Of a DNA stretch of 64,000 nucleotides, positions 45,979 to 55,050 are shown one piece after another. The stretch lies in the NCBI GenBank assembly GCA_013373545.1, contig JABXHQ010000101.1, positions 16,646 through 80,645 of the forward strand, given 5' to 3'. Below the pieces are notes generated by a model, which was given only the letters and a program-made list of their open reading frames with translations, made no database searches and was not told the DNA's origin. Position numbers and translations under genes: made by a program. This DNA comes from Gammaproteobacteria bacterium (GTDB taxonomy: Bacteria > Pseudomonadota > Gammaproteobacteria > Enterobacterales > Kangiellaceae). The first letter of the stretch is position 1; every line of letters starts with the position of its first letter.

Positions 45979-47265
45979 TTATTTGACAGCTTTAAAGTCA
46001 CAATAGAAACAGCTACCAACCCCTACTTCGCTGTCAATCTTTAAACTAGAGCCATGACGTTCAAGTATATGTTTCACGATGGCAAGGCCAAGTCCGGTAC
46101 CGCCCACAGCGCGATCACGACCATCGTCAACTCGATAAAACCGTTCGGTAAGCCGTGGTAGATGACCGGCTTCGATGCCAGGTCCATTATCTTTCACCGC
46201 CATTCGATAACCATTGACTAATTCCGTCCATGAAATTTCGATGGTGCCTCCGGTTGGCGTGTAGCGCACCGCGTTAAAGATCAAATTTGAAAAAGCGCTG
46301 AGCAACTCCTTTTCATTGCCTTTAATGCTATCTTCATTATCGAAGCTGAACTTTATTTTGTGCCGCCCTTCGCTTAGCGTCTTGGCTTCTTCAGTAATAC
46401 GTTTAAGAATCATATGGGGCATTACCGAAACCTCTCTTACCGGCTCATCGCCACTTTCCAACTTCGATAACGTTAGCAAGTCGTCGACTAAAGAGCGCAT
46501 ACGTTGCAATTGTTGGCCCATTTGATCAACTGGACGGTGAAAAAATCCCGGCAGCTGCTCTTTCGCATCGGAAAAGATTTCCACATAGCCATTAATAACG
46601 GTTAGCGGTGTTCGCAATTCATGAGATACATTGGCAACAAAATCTTGGCGAATTTTTTCTAGTTGATAAAGGCGCGTTACATTTCGAACCATTAATAAAC
46701 GCTGATTCTTATTGTAGGCCGTTAAGCGCAAACTTAACTTCACATCGTCGTCGATTGGGGATGTGATTTCCACTGGTAGCGAATACTCCCCCTTTTCAAG
46801 ATAACCAACAAAACGCGGATTACGAATTAAGTTTGTGATCCGCTGCCCGACATCTTTTTTGACATTTAATCCCAATAGGTTTTCGGCGGATTTATTAAAC
46901 CAAATGATCTCGGTCATCTCACCCAACACAATGGCTCCATCGGGCAATGCTGCAGTGGAGGAGCGAAATTCACTTAAGATCCGAGCAAGCCGTTTCTTAG
47001 ACTTTCGGTTACGCTTTTGCAGGAGATAAATGGAGTGGAAAATATCGCTCCAAATACCTTCTGATTCGGGCGGGTACAAATCGCGAGACGTTGTTAGCCA
47101 ACGCTTGAGTCGATAAATTTGTCGTAGATGCCACGCTAAATAAGCCACCGTGATCACAAACAAGATTTCGCCGGTGAATCCGGTAAACAAACCAATGATA
47201 ATAGCCACAATCGAAACGACTGAGACAAACCAGATTTCAACACCCCAATAGCGAAAACTACTCAT
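45979..47265 (-). CDS. phoR: Phosphate-regulon sensor histidine kinase PhoR
   Basis: 428 residues: two N-terminal membrane helices (about 10-48), a PAS domain (about 95-195), HisKA with the phospho-acceptor His in FVANVSHELRTPL (about 213), and HATPase with FSNLIFNAVRYTPTGG, VKDNGPGI, GTGLGLAIVKHILERHG. This is the PhoR form lacking a large periplasmic domain. It phosphorylates PhoB when phosphate is low. It follows phoB after 34 bases. Confidence 0.95.
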   Translation of the reverse strand: MSSFRYWGVEIWFVSVVSIVAIIIGLFTGFTGEILFVITVAYLAWHLRQIYRLKRWLTTSRDLYPPESEGIWSDIFHSIYLLQKRNRKSKKRLARILSEFRSSTAALPDGAIVLGEMTEIIWFNKSAENLLGLNVKKDVGQRITNLIRNPRFVGYLEKGEYSLPVEITSPIDDDVKLSLRLTAYNKNQRLLMVRNVTRLYQLEKIRQDFVANVSHELRTPLTVINGYVEIFSDAKEQLPGFFHRPVDQMGQQLQRMRSLVDDLLTLSKLESGDEPVREVSVMPHMILKRITEEAKTLSEGRHKIKFSFDNEDSIKGNEKELLSAFSNLIFNAVRYTPTGGTIEISWTELVNGYRMAVKDNGPGIEAGHLPRLTERFYRVDDGRDRAVGGTGLGLAIVKHILERHGSSLKIDSEVGVGSCFYCDFKAVK

Positions 47266-47299
47266 TGGTTGGCCTTAAATTATCGACGATTTAATTGTA

Positions 47300-47995
47300 T
47301 TAACCACGGTGCGAAAAGCGATAGCCGGCACCACGAACAGTTTGCACATAGTTCTCTATGCCAAAGGGCGCCAAAGCTTTACGCAAGCGTCGAATATGCA
47401 CATCTACCGTTCGTTCTTCGACTATTACTTGATGTCCCCAAACTGAATCGAGTAATTGTCCACGGGTAAATACGCGTTCTTGATGTTCCAAAAAGAATAA
47501 CAGAAGTTTGTATTCAGTAGGGCCCATTTTAACGGTTTGTCCCTCTACTGAAACTCGGTGACCGGCGGTATCCATTTTAAGCCGTCCGGACTCAATTAGG
47601 CGCTCTTGAGTTACGTTGGGATCAGCACGCCGAAGCACAGCTCGAATTCGAGCCATTAGCTCGCGTGGCGAAAAAGGTTTAATCACATAGTCATCAGCGC
47701 CAGCATCTAGGCCCTTTATCCGGTCGTCTTCTTCACCCCGAGCAGTTAACATGATAACCGGAACTTCTTTGAACAACGTATTCTTTTTCACTTTACGTGT
47801 CATTTCGATGCCTGACGCACCTGGCAGCATCCAATCCACTAATAACAAATCTGGAATGGTTTCTTCTTGTAATAGCGATAACGCCTTTTCAGCAGTCCCT
47901 GCCTGGAGTGTCGAATAGCCTGCTTGCTCAAGAGAAAATACTAACATCTCCCGAATATCTCTCTCGTCTTCAACGACCATTATTGTAGCACTCAT
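47300..47995 (-). CDS. phoB: Phosphate-regulon response regulator PhoB
   Basis: 231 residues, OmpR-type. Receiver: MVVEDERDIREML (acidic pair about 9-10), phospho-acceptor Asp in LLLVDWMLPG (about 54), LTARGEEDD and the lysine in DDYVIKPFSPREL. C-terminal winged helix with VWGHQVIVEERTVDVHIRRLRKAL and VRGAGYRFS. It should bind the Pho-box promoters at 45856, 53668 and 53969. It sits between phoU and phoR in the same direction. Confidence 0.97.
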   Translation of the reverse strand: MSATIMVVEDERDIREMLVFSLEQAGYSTLQAGTAEKALSLLQEETIPDLLLVDWMLPGASGIEMTRKVKKNTLFKEVPVIMLTARGEEDDRIKGLDAGADDYVIKPFSPRELMARIRAVLRRADPNVTQERLIESGRLKMDTAGHRVSVEGQTVKMGPTEYKLLLFFLEHQERVFTRGQLLDSVWGHQVIVEERTVDVHIRRLRKALAPFGIENYVQTVRGAGYRFSHRG

Positions 47996-48040
47996 AACCT
48001 AACCCTTTTCTTTATGCCAAGATTCGACGTGTCAGGAAAC

Positions 48041-48772
48041 CTATTTCTTTTGTGCGAGCTGTTGCATCTCTTCTAAACTAACATGGCGCACGTCTTTTCC
48101 TTCCACCAAATAAATCACGTACTCACAAATGTTGCGCGCGTGATCACCAATTCTTTCTAGTGCACGAGCAGACCACATAACATCAAGCGCAGCTGAAATA
48201 CTTCGAGGATCTTCCATCATGTAAGTAATCAATTGTCGCGTAATGGCGTTATATTCCTTATCCGCTGTTTTCTCTTTCTGGGCAACCGCAAGCGCAGCCT
48301 CAACATCAAGACGTGCGAACGCATCTAGAGCTTCGTGAAGCATCGTCTTAACATGAGCACCAAGATGAACAACCGCACCAAATTGCTTTTTAGATGGCAT
48401 GACATTATCCATCGACAAAGCAATATGATTGGCCATACGCGCTATCTTTTCTGCTTCATCACCAATGCGTTCTAAATCGGTAATGGTTTTAATGATAGCC
48501 ACAACTAAACGTAAATCACCGGCTGCTGGTTGACGCTTAGCAAGTATGCGAGTGCACTCTTCATCAATACTCACTTCATAGGCGTTAACTTTCTCATCAC
48601 GCTCAATAATTTCTTTCGACAGTTCAGGATCTAAGTTTGATAAAGCATCCATTGAATGCTCAATTTGTTCTTCAACCAATCCACCCATGGTAAGAACGCG
48701 TTGACGCACGTTCTCAAGCTCTTCATTGAACTGTTGTGAAATATGTTTTGTGAATTGCCCTTTTTCCATCAT
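48041..48772 (-). CDS. phoU: Phosphate signalling protein PhoU
   Basis: 243 residues, two PhoU three-helix repeats (VEEQIEHSMDALSNLDPEL in the first; LITYMMEDPRSISAALDVMWSARALERIGDHARNICE in the second, the E/D-R-I-GDHA metal-binding motif; and DLERIGDEAEKIA in the first). It links PstSCAB status to PhoR. Two adjacent ATG codons (48772, 48769) are possible starts. It is 66 bases downstream of pstB. Confidence 0.96.
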   Translation of the reverse strand: MMEKGQFTKHISQQFNEELENVRQRVLTMGGLVEEQIEHSMDALSNLDPELSKEIIERDEKVNAYEVSIDEECTRILAKRQPAAGDLRLVVAIIKTITDLERIGDEAEKIARMANHIALSMDNVMPSKKQFGAVVHLGAHVKTMLHEALDAFARLDVEAALAVAQKEKTADKEYNAITRQLITYMMEDPRSISAALDVMWSARALERIGDHARNICEYVIYLVEGKDVRHVSLEEMQQLAQKK

Positions 48773-48838
48773 ATTCGTATACCTTTAATATGTTTCACTC
48801 TTGTGACACTTTCCAAGATTTTGTCATTTTTACGTAAA

Positions 48839-49669
48839 TTAACCGTAACGACCTGTAATATAGTCTTCAGTTTTCTTCTTGCTTGGGTTGGTAAAAATTG
48901 TATCGGTTTTATCAAACTCGACCATATCGCCCATATACATAAACGCCGTATAATCAGAAACCCGTGCCGCTTGTTGCATATTATGAGTAACTATGACAAT
49001 CGTATATTGATCTTTTAGATCATGTATCAGCTCTTCAATTTTAAGTGTTGAAATTGGATCTAATGCCGACGCAGGCTCATCAAGCAGCAAAACTTCTGGT
49101 TGAACAGCAATCGATCGCGCAATAACTAAACGCTGCTGCTGACCTCCAGACATACCAAGCGCGTTATCATCGAGTCGGTCTTTAACTTCATCCCATAATG
49201 CAGCACCTTTAAGCGCCCACTCGACCACTTCATCCAGTACACTGCGTTTATTAATGCCTTGTAGTCGTAAACCATAGGCGACGTTTTCATAAATTGACTT
49301 TGGAAACGGATTCGGCTTTTGAAACACCATACCGACGTTACGGCGCAAATCGGCTACATTAACATCTGGGCCATAAATATTATTGCCATTAAGTTTAATA
49401 GCACCTTCTACACGAGCGATATCGACTAAGTCATTCATTCGGTTGAAACAACGAAGCAACGTAGATTTACCACAACCGCTTGGTCCAATAAACGCGGTCA
49501 CTTTTTTCTCAGGAATTTGCAAATTAATATTATGCAATGCCTGCTTTTCTCCGTAAAACAAATTCAAGTCTTCGACTTCGAGCGTTATCTTCTCATCTTT
49601 CAACGCTTCCAGATTGACGCCATTATTTGCAGTCTCTGGAGTTAAATCTAGTTTCATATCAGCTGTCAT
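48839..49669 (-). CDS. pstB: Phosphate ABC transporter ATP-binding protein PstB
   Basis: 276 residues. Walker [21 protein letters not shown] (about 64-83), signature [16 protein letters not shown], Walker [14 protein letters not shown], and the switch [18 protein letters not shown]. ATPase of the phosphate importer. The roughly 25-residue N-terminal extension before [10 protein letters not shown] is slightly longer than in E. coli. It follows pstA after 37 bases. Confidence 0.97.
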   Translation of the reverse strand: MTADMKLDLTPETANNGVNLEALKDEKITLEVEDLNLFYGEKQALHNINLQIPEKKVTAFIGPSGCGKSTLLRCFNRMNDLVDIARVEGAIKLNGNNIYGPDVNVADLRRNVGMVFQKPNPFPKSIYENVAYGLRLQGINKRSVLDEVVEWALKGAALWDEVKDRLDDNALGMSGGQQQRLVIARSIAVQPEVLLLDEPASALDPISTLKIEELIHDLKDQYTIVIVTHNMQQAARVSDYTAFMYMGDMVEFDKTDTIFTNPSKKKTEDYITGRYG

Positions 49670-49706
49670 AGTAGTACCCAGTTATCAATTTCGTTCAGTG
49701 TTACAC

Positions 49707-51338
49707 TTAGTGTTCCAGAGATTTATATTTCTCACGAAGGCGATTACGTATTTTGATCGCCGTTATGTTTAATAGAATAATTACTAATACTAGTAAAAAG
49801 GCTGTCGCAAATACTAATGGACGCGCGGCTTCTACGTTAGGGCTTTGGAAACCCACATCGTATATGTGAAAACCAAGATGCATAAATTTACGCTCAAGGT
49901 GGATAAACGGTAAGTTACCATCGAGTGGTAATGTCGGAGCCAATTTAACAACCCCTACCAACATAAGTGGTGCAACTTCACCGGCGGCTCGCGCAATTGC
50001 AAGAATCAATCCGGTCATCATGGCAGGGCTTGCCATCGGTAACACAGTGCGCCACAAAGTTTCAATTTTTGTCGCACCAAGAGCCAAACTGCCTTCACGA
50101 ATCGATTTCGGGATCCGAGACAAGCCTTCTTCGGTTGAGACAATAACAACTGGCAAAGTTAATAAAGCCAATGTTATTGACGCCCATAACAAACCCGATG
50201 TACCAAAGGTCGGGGCGGGCTTCGCTTCTGGATAGAATAAGTCATCAATACTACCACCTAAAAAGTAGACAAAGAATCCCAATCCAAACACACCGTAAAC
50301 AATCGATGGAACCCCTGCTAGGTTGTTAACCGCAATACGAATAAGGCGCGTAACAAATCCTTGCTTAGCGTATTCATGTAAGTAAACGGCCGCAACAACG
50401 CCAAACGGAGTTACCATAATCGACATCAAGATAACCATCATTACGGTACCAAAGATAGCAGGAAAGACTCCGCCCTCAGTGTTCGCTTCACGTGGTTCGT
50501 CGAAAATAAACTCACCGATCTTAGTGAAATAATGGCCGACTTTATCAAGTGGTCCCATATTGTTTGGTTGGAATGCCATAACAATATTGCTCGCCACAAC
50601 TGTTAAAGTCTTGCCATCGACTGATTCCACCATCAACGCATCTCGATTAGCATCGTCGTATAAGGCATTCATTTTTGCTTGCTGTACTTCAAACTCAGCT
50701 TTTAAAACGTCTTCCTGAGCACGAATTTCGGCTATCGCTTCCGGCGTATCTTTTTCTTCTAGCTGTAAACGCTTGCGTTCCAAACGAAGTTGCTCGAGAT
50801 CGTAGTTAATCGAACCGATATCGTCTTTTTCGATATCCTTGATTTCACCATAGATATCCGTAGCGCGATCGATTGCCTCTTCCATTTTGTCATACAGCTC
50901 AGGGTTATCGAGCGAATATTCTTTGCCGTCAAATTTTACCCCTTTAAGGAAACCATAAAAGTTACCCCATTCACGGCGCTCAATAACTAGCACATCATCG
51001 CGTGATGATTGACCTACGATTTCCTTCGCTTTTAACCAGCGAAAATCTAAGCCATATAGATCGCGATTGCCGGTTTTTAGCAGAATCTGCTTAGCAACGG
51101 CAGGATCTTGTCCTTTCGGAGTTTCTTCATCATAGACTTCACCCAAAGACTTTTGGATCGTGCCATTGGCTAATTTGGTTTCAAAAATTACGATATCCGC
51201 TGGCCAAAAATGACTAAGACCTTTTACCGCAATAAAAAAAACTAAACTAACCACCATTACAAGTGATATCGCTATCGCACCGGCATTAAACCAGACCCAG
51301 TGCTCGCCAGATTTAAAAAACTTATCTTTCATCGACAT
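49707..51338 (-). CDS. pstA: Phosphate ABC transporter permease PstA, extended form
   Basis: 543 residues against about 300 in E. coli. An N-terminal membrane helix (about 15-38) is followed by a large, highly charged periplasmic/coiled region (about 40-265; DIEKDDIGSINYDLEQLRL and following), then the usual permease core (about 285-535) with the EAA-like loop REGSLALGATKIETLWRTVL. Such long PstA/PstC forms occur in several marine gammaproteobacteria; the role of the insertion is not established. It is 16 bases after pstC. Confidence 0.93.
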   Translation of the reverse strand: MSMKDKFFKSGEHWVWFNAGAIAISLVMVVSLVFFIAVKGLSHFWPADIVIFETKLANGTIQKSLGEVYDEETPKGQDPAVAKQILLKTGNRDLYGLDFRWLKAKEIVGQSSRDDVLVIERREWGNFYGFLKGVKFDGKEYSLDNPELYDKMEEAIDRATDIYGEIKDIEKDDIGSINYDLEQLRLERKRLQLEEKDTPEAIAEIRAQEDVLKAEFEVQQAKMNALYDDANRDALMVESVDGKTLTVVASNIVMAFQPNNMGPLDKVGHYFTKIGEFIFDEPREANTEGGVFPAIFGTVMMVILMSIMVTPFGVVAAVYLHEYAKQGFVTRLIRIAVNNLAGVPSIVYGVFGLGFFVYFLGGSIDDLFYPEAKPAPTFGTSGLLWASITLALLTLPVVIVSTEEGLSRIPKSIREGSLALGATKIETLWRTVLPMASPAMMTGLILAIARAAGEVAPLMLVGVVKLAPTLPLDGNLPFIHLERKFMHLGFHIYDVGFQSPNVEAARPLVFATAFLLVLVIILLNITAIKIRNRLREKYKSLEH

Positions 51339-51354
51339 TGCCTAATTCAAACCG

Positions 51355-53628
51355 TTACAGAGAGCCGTATTTACGACGTAAACGATGGCGCACATTCTCC
51401 GCCACCGTATTAAAAATAAATGTAAAGATAAACAACACAAATCCTGCCAAGAACAGTACACGATAGTGCGATGAGCCAACTTCTGACTCGGGCATTTCAA
51501 CCGCAATATTCGCCGACAGTGTACGCATACCTTCAAAGATATTCGCTTCCATGATCGGGGTGTTCCCAGTTGCCATCAGAACGATCATAGTTTCGCCAAC
51601 CGCACGGCCAAGACCAATCATAACGGCTGAGAAAATACCGGGGCTCGCGGTGGGCAGAACCACTCGAACTAAGGTTTGCCAAGGGCTCGCACCCAAGGCT
51701 AAGGAGCCATTTGATAAATGTTTTGGCACGCTGAAAATTGCATCCTCAGCAATTGAGAAGATGGTAGGTATAACCGCAAATCCCATCGCAATCCCCACGA
51801 CCATTGAATTTCGTTGATCATAAGTGATGCCTATCGATTCCAACCAAACGCGCATATTGCCATCAAACATTAATTTCTCGACCGGGTAGCTAATCGCAAA
51901 GCAGAACCAAGCAATTAATATAATCACTGGAACCAGCAGCGCGGCTTGCCAACCTTCTGGAATCAAAGCAGTAATTCGCGAAGGCAAGAAGTGCCAAGTT
52001 AAGCCGAATGCAATGATTGCCAGAGGCATTAAAATAAGGATCATAAATACACCCGGCAGATTTTCTTCCATTACCGGCGCCAACCAAAGTCCAGCTAAGA
52101 AACCAAGAATAACCGTTGGCAACGCTTCCATAATTTCAATCGCAGGTTTAACTGATGAGCGCATCTTTGGTGCCATAAAGTAAGCGGTAAAAATAGCACC
52201 ACAAATCGCCAATGGCATGGCAAATAACATGGCGTAAAAAGCAGCCTTTAAGGTTCCGAAACTCAATGGTACTAACGAGAATTTTGCTTCAAAATCGGTC
52301 GTCGAAGCTGACGATTGGTAGGTGTATTGTGGCTCTGGGTAGCTTTCGTACCAAACTTTGCTCCAAAGCGCAGACCAAGATAAATCTGGGTGCTCATTTT
52401 CAACTGACCACACTTCAATTTGTGAACCTGCGGTTACCAACATGCGATTACCGCGTGGGTTGATCACAATTTCCGATGCGTCGGTTAATTCAGGAAGAGA
52501 CTCTTGTAATACTTCACGATGCGAAGTTGCATAAAAAATACCGAGGTTTTTCTCGGCATCAATCGCGTAAAATCCTTTACGACGAATTTCTGGCGTGATG
52601 TTTACAATCGCCGACTCACTGAATGCAAAGTTGCGGATCCGGGTTAAGCGATAAGTATTAGTGTCATCACGAACGGGAAACCACTGCGCAATGTTACCTT
52701 GGCTGTCACCGACTAAAATCGATATACCACCGAGCAGTAGCTTCGCATCGGTTACGCTAACCCCTTGGGCAACTAAAGATAAGCGCTCATTCGGTTGCAA
52801 CTCGTCGTCTTCAAGCCAGTAACTCTGAAGCGAACCGTCTTTTCCAACTAAGTACACCCATTGACCAGTGGGATCATGCATTAAATAGTCAACACTAAAG
52901 TCACTCTCAATCGCTTGCTCAGTAAGCTGCTCTAACTCAAGACCTTCAGTTAAGAAAGACTCTTGCAGTTCGAAACGTTGAAAGGCTAAGTTAGCGTTTT
53001 CGTCCACCGCGACCAGGCTCAAGTATTCTTCATTCTTGGCCGCCGCAATGTGTACAATCGCCGCCTCGCCCAACAAGATGCCCTCTTCACCAAAAGGGTA
53101 TTCAATGCTCGGCGTTATAGTGCGTTGGTCATTAGGATAGGAAATTGAGAAGGTCAGCTTTGGCAACAGTACGCGACCCGAGTTCAGAGCGACAGCGACG
53201 ATGGCTTCTTCGCGATTCGCGTAAGCCACGCTGCTTACCTGCTCGTCGGCTGTAAGCGGTAAAGCTTCTTCGCTAATAACAGCACCTGAGTCAGCTCGAT
53301 AGAACACTAACTGGCCGGCATCATCGAGGCGATAGGCAATCTCGCCATATTCTTCCATTCCCCATAGCTGCGGCGCTTGCGCTACATTACTATAAACTTG
53401 CTGTTGCGTAATTTCAGCGCTGCGAAAGATCGGGAACACCACATACAGCAAATAAAAGAAAATCATCACTACCGCAACAATCACCGATACGCCGCCAATC
53501 GCGATACTATGTTTGGCCACCATATCTTTGATCCGTCGTAGCGTGTGATGCCCGCCCTCGGTTTGCTTATCAAGTAGCGCTCTCACGCGGTCTTTGACAG
53601 CTTCGTAATCGTTACTTAGTTCGCTCAT
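51355..53628 (-). CDS. pstC: Phosphate ABC transporter permease PstC, extended form
   Basis: 757 residues against about 320 in E. coli. N-terminal membrane helix (about 45-67), a periplasmic beta-rich, propeller-like insert (about 75-420, with QVSSVAYANREEAIVAVALN and GNRMLVTAGSQIEVWSVENE resembling WD-type strands), then the permease core (about 455-745) with NGSLALGASPWQTLVRVVLP. It begins the Pst-Pho run and is read from a Pho-box promoter at 53668-53701. It is divergent from the porin gene. Confidence 0.93.
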   Translation of the reverse strand: MSELSNDYEAVKDRVRALLDKQTEGGHHTLRRIKDMVAKHSIAIGGVSVIVAVVMIFFYLLYVVFPIFRSAEITQQQVYSNVAQAPQLWGMEEYGEIAYRLDDAGQLVFYRADSGAVISEEALPLTADEQVSSVAYANREEAIVAVALNSGRVLLPKLTFSISYPNDQRTITPSIEYPFGEEGILLGEAAIVHIAAAKNEEYLSLVAVDENANLAFQRFELQESFLTEGLELEQLTEQAIESDFSVDYLMHDPTGQWVYLVGKDGSLQSYWLEDDELQPNERLSLVAQGVSVTDAKLLLGGISILVGDSQGNIAQWFPVRDDTNTYRLTRIRNFAFSESAIVNITPEIRRKGFYAIDAEKNLGIFYATSHREVLQESLPELTDASEIVINPRGNRMLVTAGSQIEVWSVENEHPDLSWSALWSKVWYESYPEPQYTYQSSASTTDFEAKFSLVPLSFGTLKAAFYAMLFAMPLAICGAIFTAYFMAPKMRSSVKPAIEIMEALPTVILGFLAGLWLAPVMEENLPGVFMILILMPLAIIAFGLTWHFLPSRITALIPEGWQAALLVPVIILIAWFCFAISYPVEKLMFDGNMRVWLESIGITYDQRNSMVVGIAMGFAVIPTIFSIAEDAIFSVPKHLSNGSLALGASPWQTLVRVVLPTASPGIFSAVMIGLGRAVGETMIVLMATGNTPIMEANIFEGMRTLSANIAVEMPESEVGSSHYRVLFLAGFVLFIFTFIFNTVAENVRHRLRRKYGSL

Positions 53629-53667
53629 TGTTGTGATCTATTGTGTCTATTTATCATGATGGCGCCT

Positions 53668-53701
53668 ATTGTAGAGCCTAAAGATGACAAAAATATGACA
53701 A
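53668..53701 (-). promoter_or_regulatory. Pho-box promoter of the pst-pho operon
   Basis: On the minus strand, TTGTCAT-ATTT-TTGTCAT (53701-53684), a clean direct-repeat Pho box, then 10 bases and TACAAT (53673-53668). Lies 40 bases upstream of the pstC start. Confidence 0.82.
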
Positions 53702-53968
53702 GCTGTCATAATTCACCTAATACCACTTAGCGACATTCTATCTCATTGTTTATTAATGGATTTTTATATTCATCACAATGGAATTTAGCCCTTCTTGTGG
53801 CACCGAAGGCTAAAAACTGTCACATAAGTGAAACAATCTCTATTTTAGCTGCTTTTTTGTGCAATTGAGCCCTTTGCCTAGGCTATCTTGGCAATAGCAA
53901 CTCCACTCAATTGCTTAAAAGAGCAGATGATTGGGGTACTTGTTGTTTTTGCTGCTAAAAAATGACAG

Positions 53969-54002
53969 ATGCCATAAAACTGTCACATTACTCATTTAAC
54001 AT
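53969..54002 (+). promoter_or_regulatory. Pho-box-like promoter of the porin gene
   Basis: ATGCCAT-AAAA-CTGTCAC (53969-53986), then 10 bases and TAACAT (53997-54002); a third weak half CTCATTT follows at 53991. A further partial box, CTGTCAC-ATAA-GTGAAAC, lies at 53817-53834. The rest of the 427-base divergent region 53629-54055 shows nothing else recognisable. Confidence 0.6.
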
Positions 54003-54055
54003 TGCCGCCAGTTCGGTATTAAACGACTATCAAAAGTTATAACTGGGAGAAAATT

Positions 54056-54997
54056 ATGAAACTTATTAGAACTGCGGTTGCTACAGCCGTTGCACTTGGC
54101 ATGACCGGAAGTGTATTAGCAGACGAAGTTACCGTTACTCCATACGGAAAAATTAACGTTACTTATCAAATGACTGACGACGGCAGCTTAGATGGCAGCG
54201 AAGTTAAAAGTAACGCTTCACGTTTCGGTTTAAAAGGTAAGGCAAAATTATCGGATACTTTAAAAGCTATCTACACACTTGAGTGGGAAGTTGATCCGGT
54301 TGATAAAGCAAACAGTTCAGATGATCACATCAAAGCACGTAATCAAATCGTTGGTCTTGCGGGTAACTTTGGTGAGTTCATTGTTGGTCGTCACGACAGC
54401 CCATTAAAGAAAGCACAAGGCAAAGTTGACTTGTTCAATGACCTTGAAGGCGACATTAAAAACTTATTCGCGGGTGAAGTTCGTGCAAGTAACTTCGCAC
54501 AATACACCTCACCTAAATTTGCTGGTGGCTTTAAAGTAAAAGTTGCTTCTATGACGCCAAGTAAAGGTGCAGCTGAAACTGACGAAAATGATTTTGGTTC
54601 AGCATCTTCATTCTCTCTTGAGTATGCCAATGACTCTTGGTTCTTTGCTTTGGCACAAGATAGCGATGTTTCTGGTGTTGACACTAAAACCACTCGTTTC
54701 ACTACCCAATACAAGGTTGGTGACTTCACGCTTGGTGCCATCTACAACGAACACGACAATGGTTCAATTGATGAAGAAGGTGTTTTAGTGAGTGTTGCTT
54801 ATAAAACTGGCGACCACACTTTAAAATTCCAAACCGGTGAAAGCGATGAGCTTGCAATCGATAAAGAAATGACTTCTTTAGGTTGGGATTACAAATTAGG
54901 TAAGCAAACAAAGATGTTTGCATTCTATACTACAGCTGAAGATGCGTCAGGCACTGATAATTCTTGGTTTGGTCTAGGATTAGAGCAAAAATTCTAA
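54056..54997 (+). CDS. Gram-negative general porin, probably phosphate-regulated
   Basis: 313 residues: signal peptide (about 1-22, ending VLA), then alternating beta-strands (TPYGKINVTYQM, LEWEVDPV, FIVGRHDSP) ending in the outer-membrane C-terminal signature with a terminal Phe (GLGLEQKF). It belongs to the trimeric porin family (Porin_4/OmpC-like); FAQYTSPKF and the RHDS motif resemble PhoE-like constriction elements. GGGAG precedes the ATG. A Pho-box-like promoter and position opposite pstC suggest a role in phosphate uptake, as for PhoE or OprP. Substrate selectivity is not shown. Confidence 0.88.
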   Translation: MKLIRTAVATAVALGMTGSVLADEVTVTPYGKINVTYQMTDDGSLDGSEVKSNASRFGLKGKAKLSDTLKAIYTLEWEVDPVDKANSSDDHIKARNQIVGLAGNFGEFIVGRHDSPLKKAQGKVDLFNDLEGDIKNLFAGEVRASNFAQYTSPKFAGGFKVKVASMTPSKGAAETDENDFGSASSFSLEYANDSWFFALAQDSDVSGVDTKTTRFTTQYKVGDFTLGAIYNEHDNGSIDEEGVLVSVAYKTGDHTLKFQTGESDELAIDKEMTSLGWDYKLGKQTKMFAFYTTAEDASGTDNSWFGLGLEQKF

Positions 54998-55013
54998 GCG
55001 ATTTTTACTCATT

Positions 55014-55042
55014 AAAAAGGCTCGCAATGCGAGCCTTTTTTT
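55014..55042. terminator. Bidirectional terminator after the porin gene
   Basis: AAAAAGGCTCGC / GCGAGCCTTTTT stem with a three-base loop (55014-55040) and T-runs on both sides, between the porin and the convergent CsrD-like gene. Confidence 0.88.
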
Positions 55043-55050
55043 ATGCTTTA

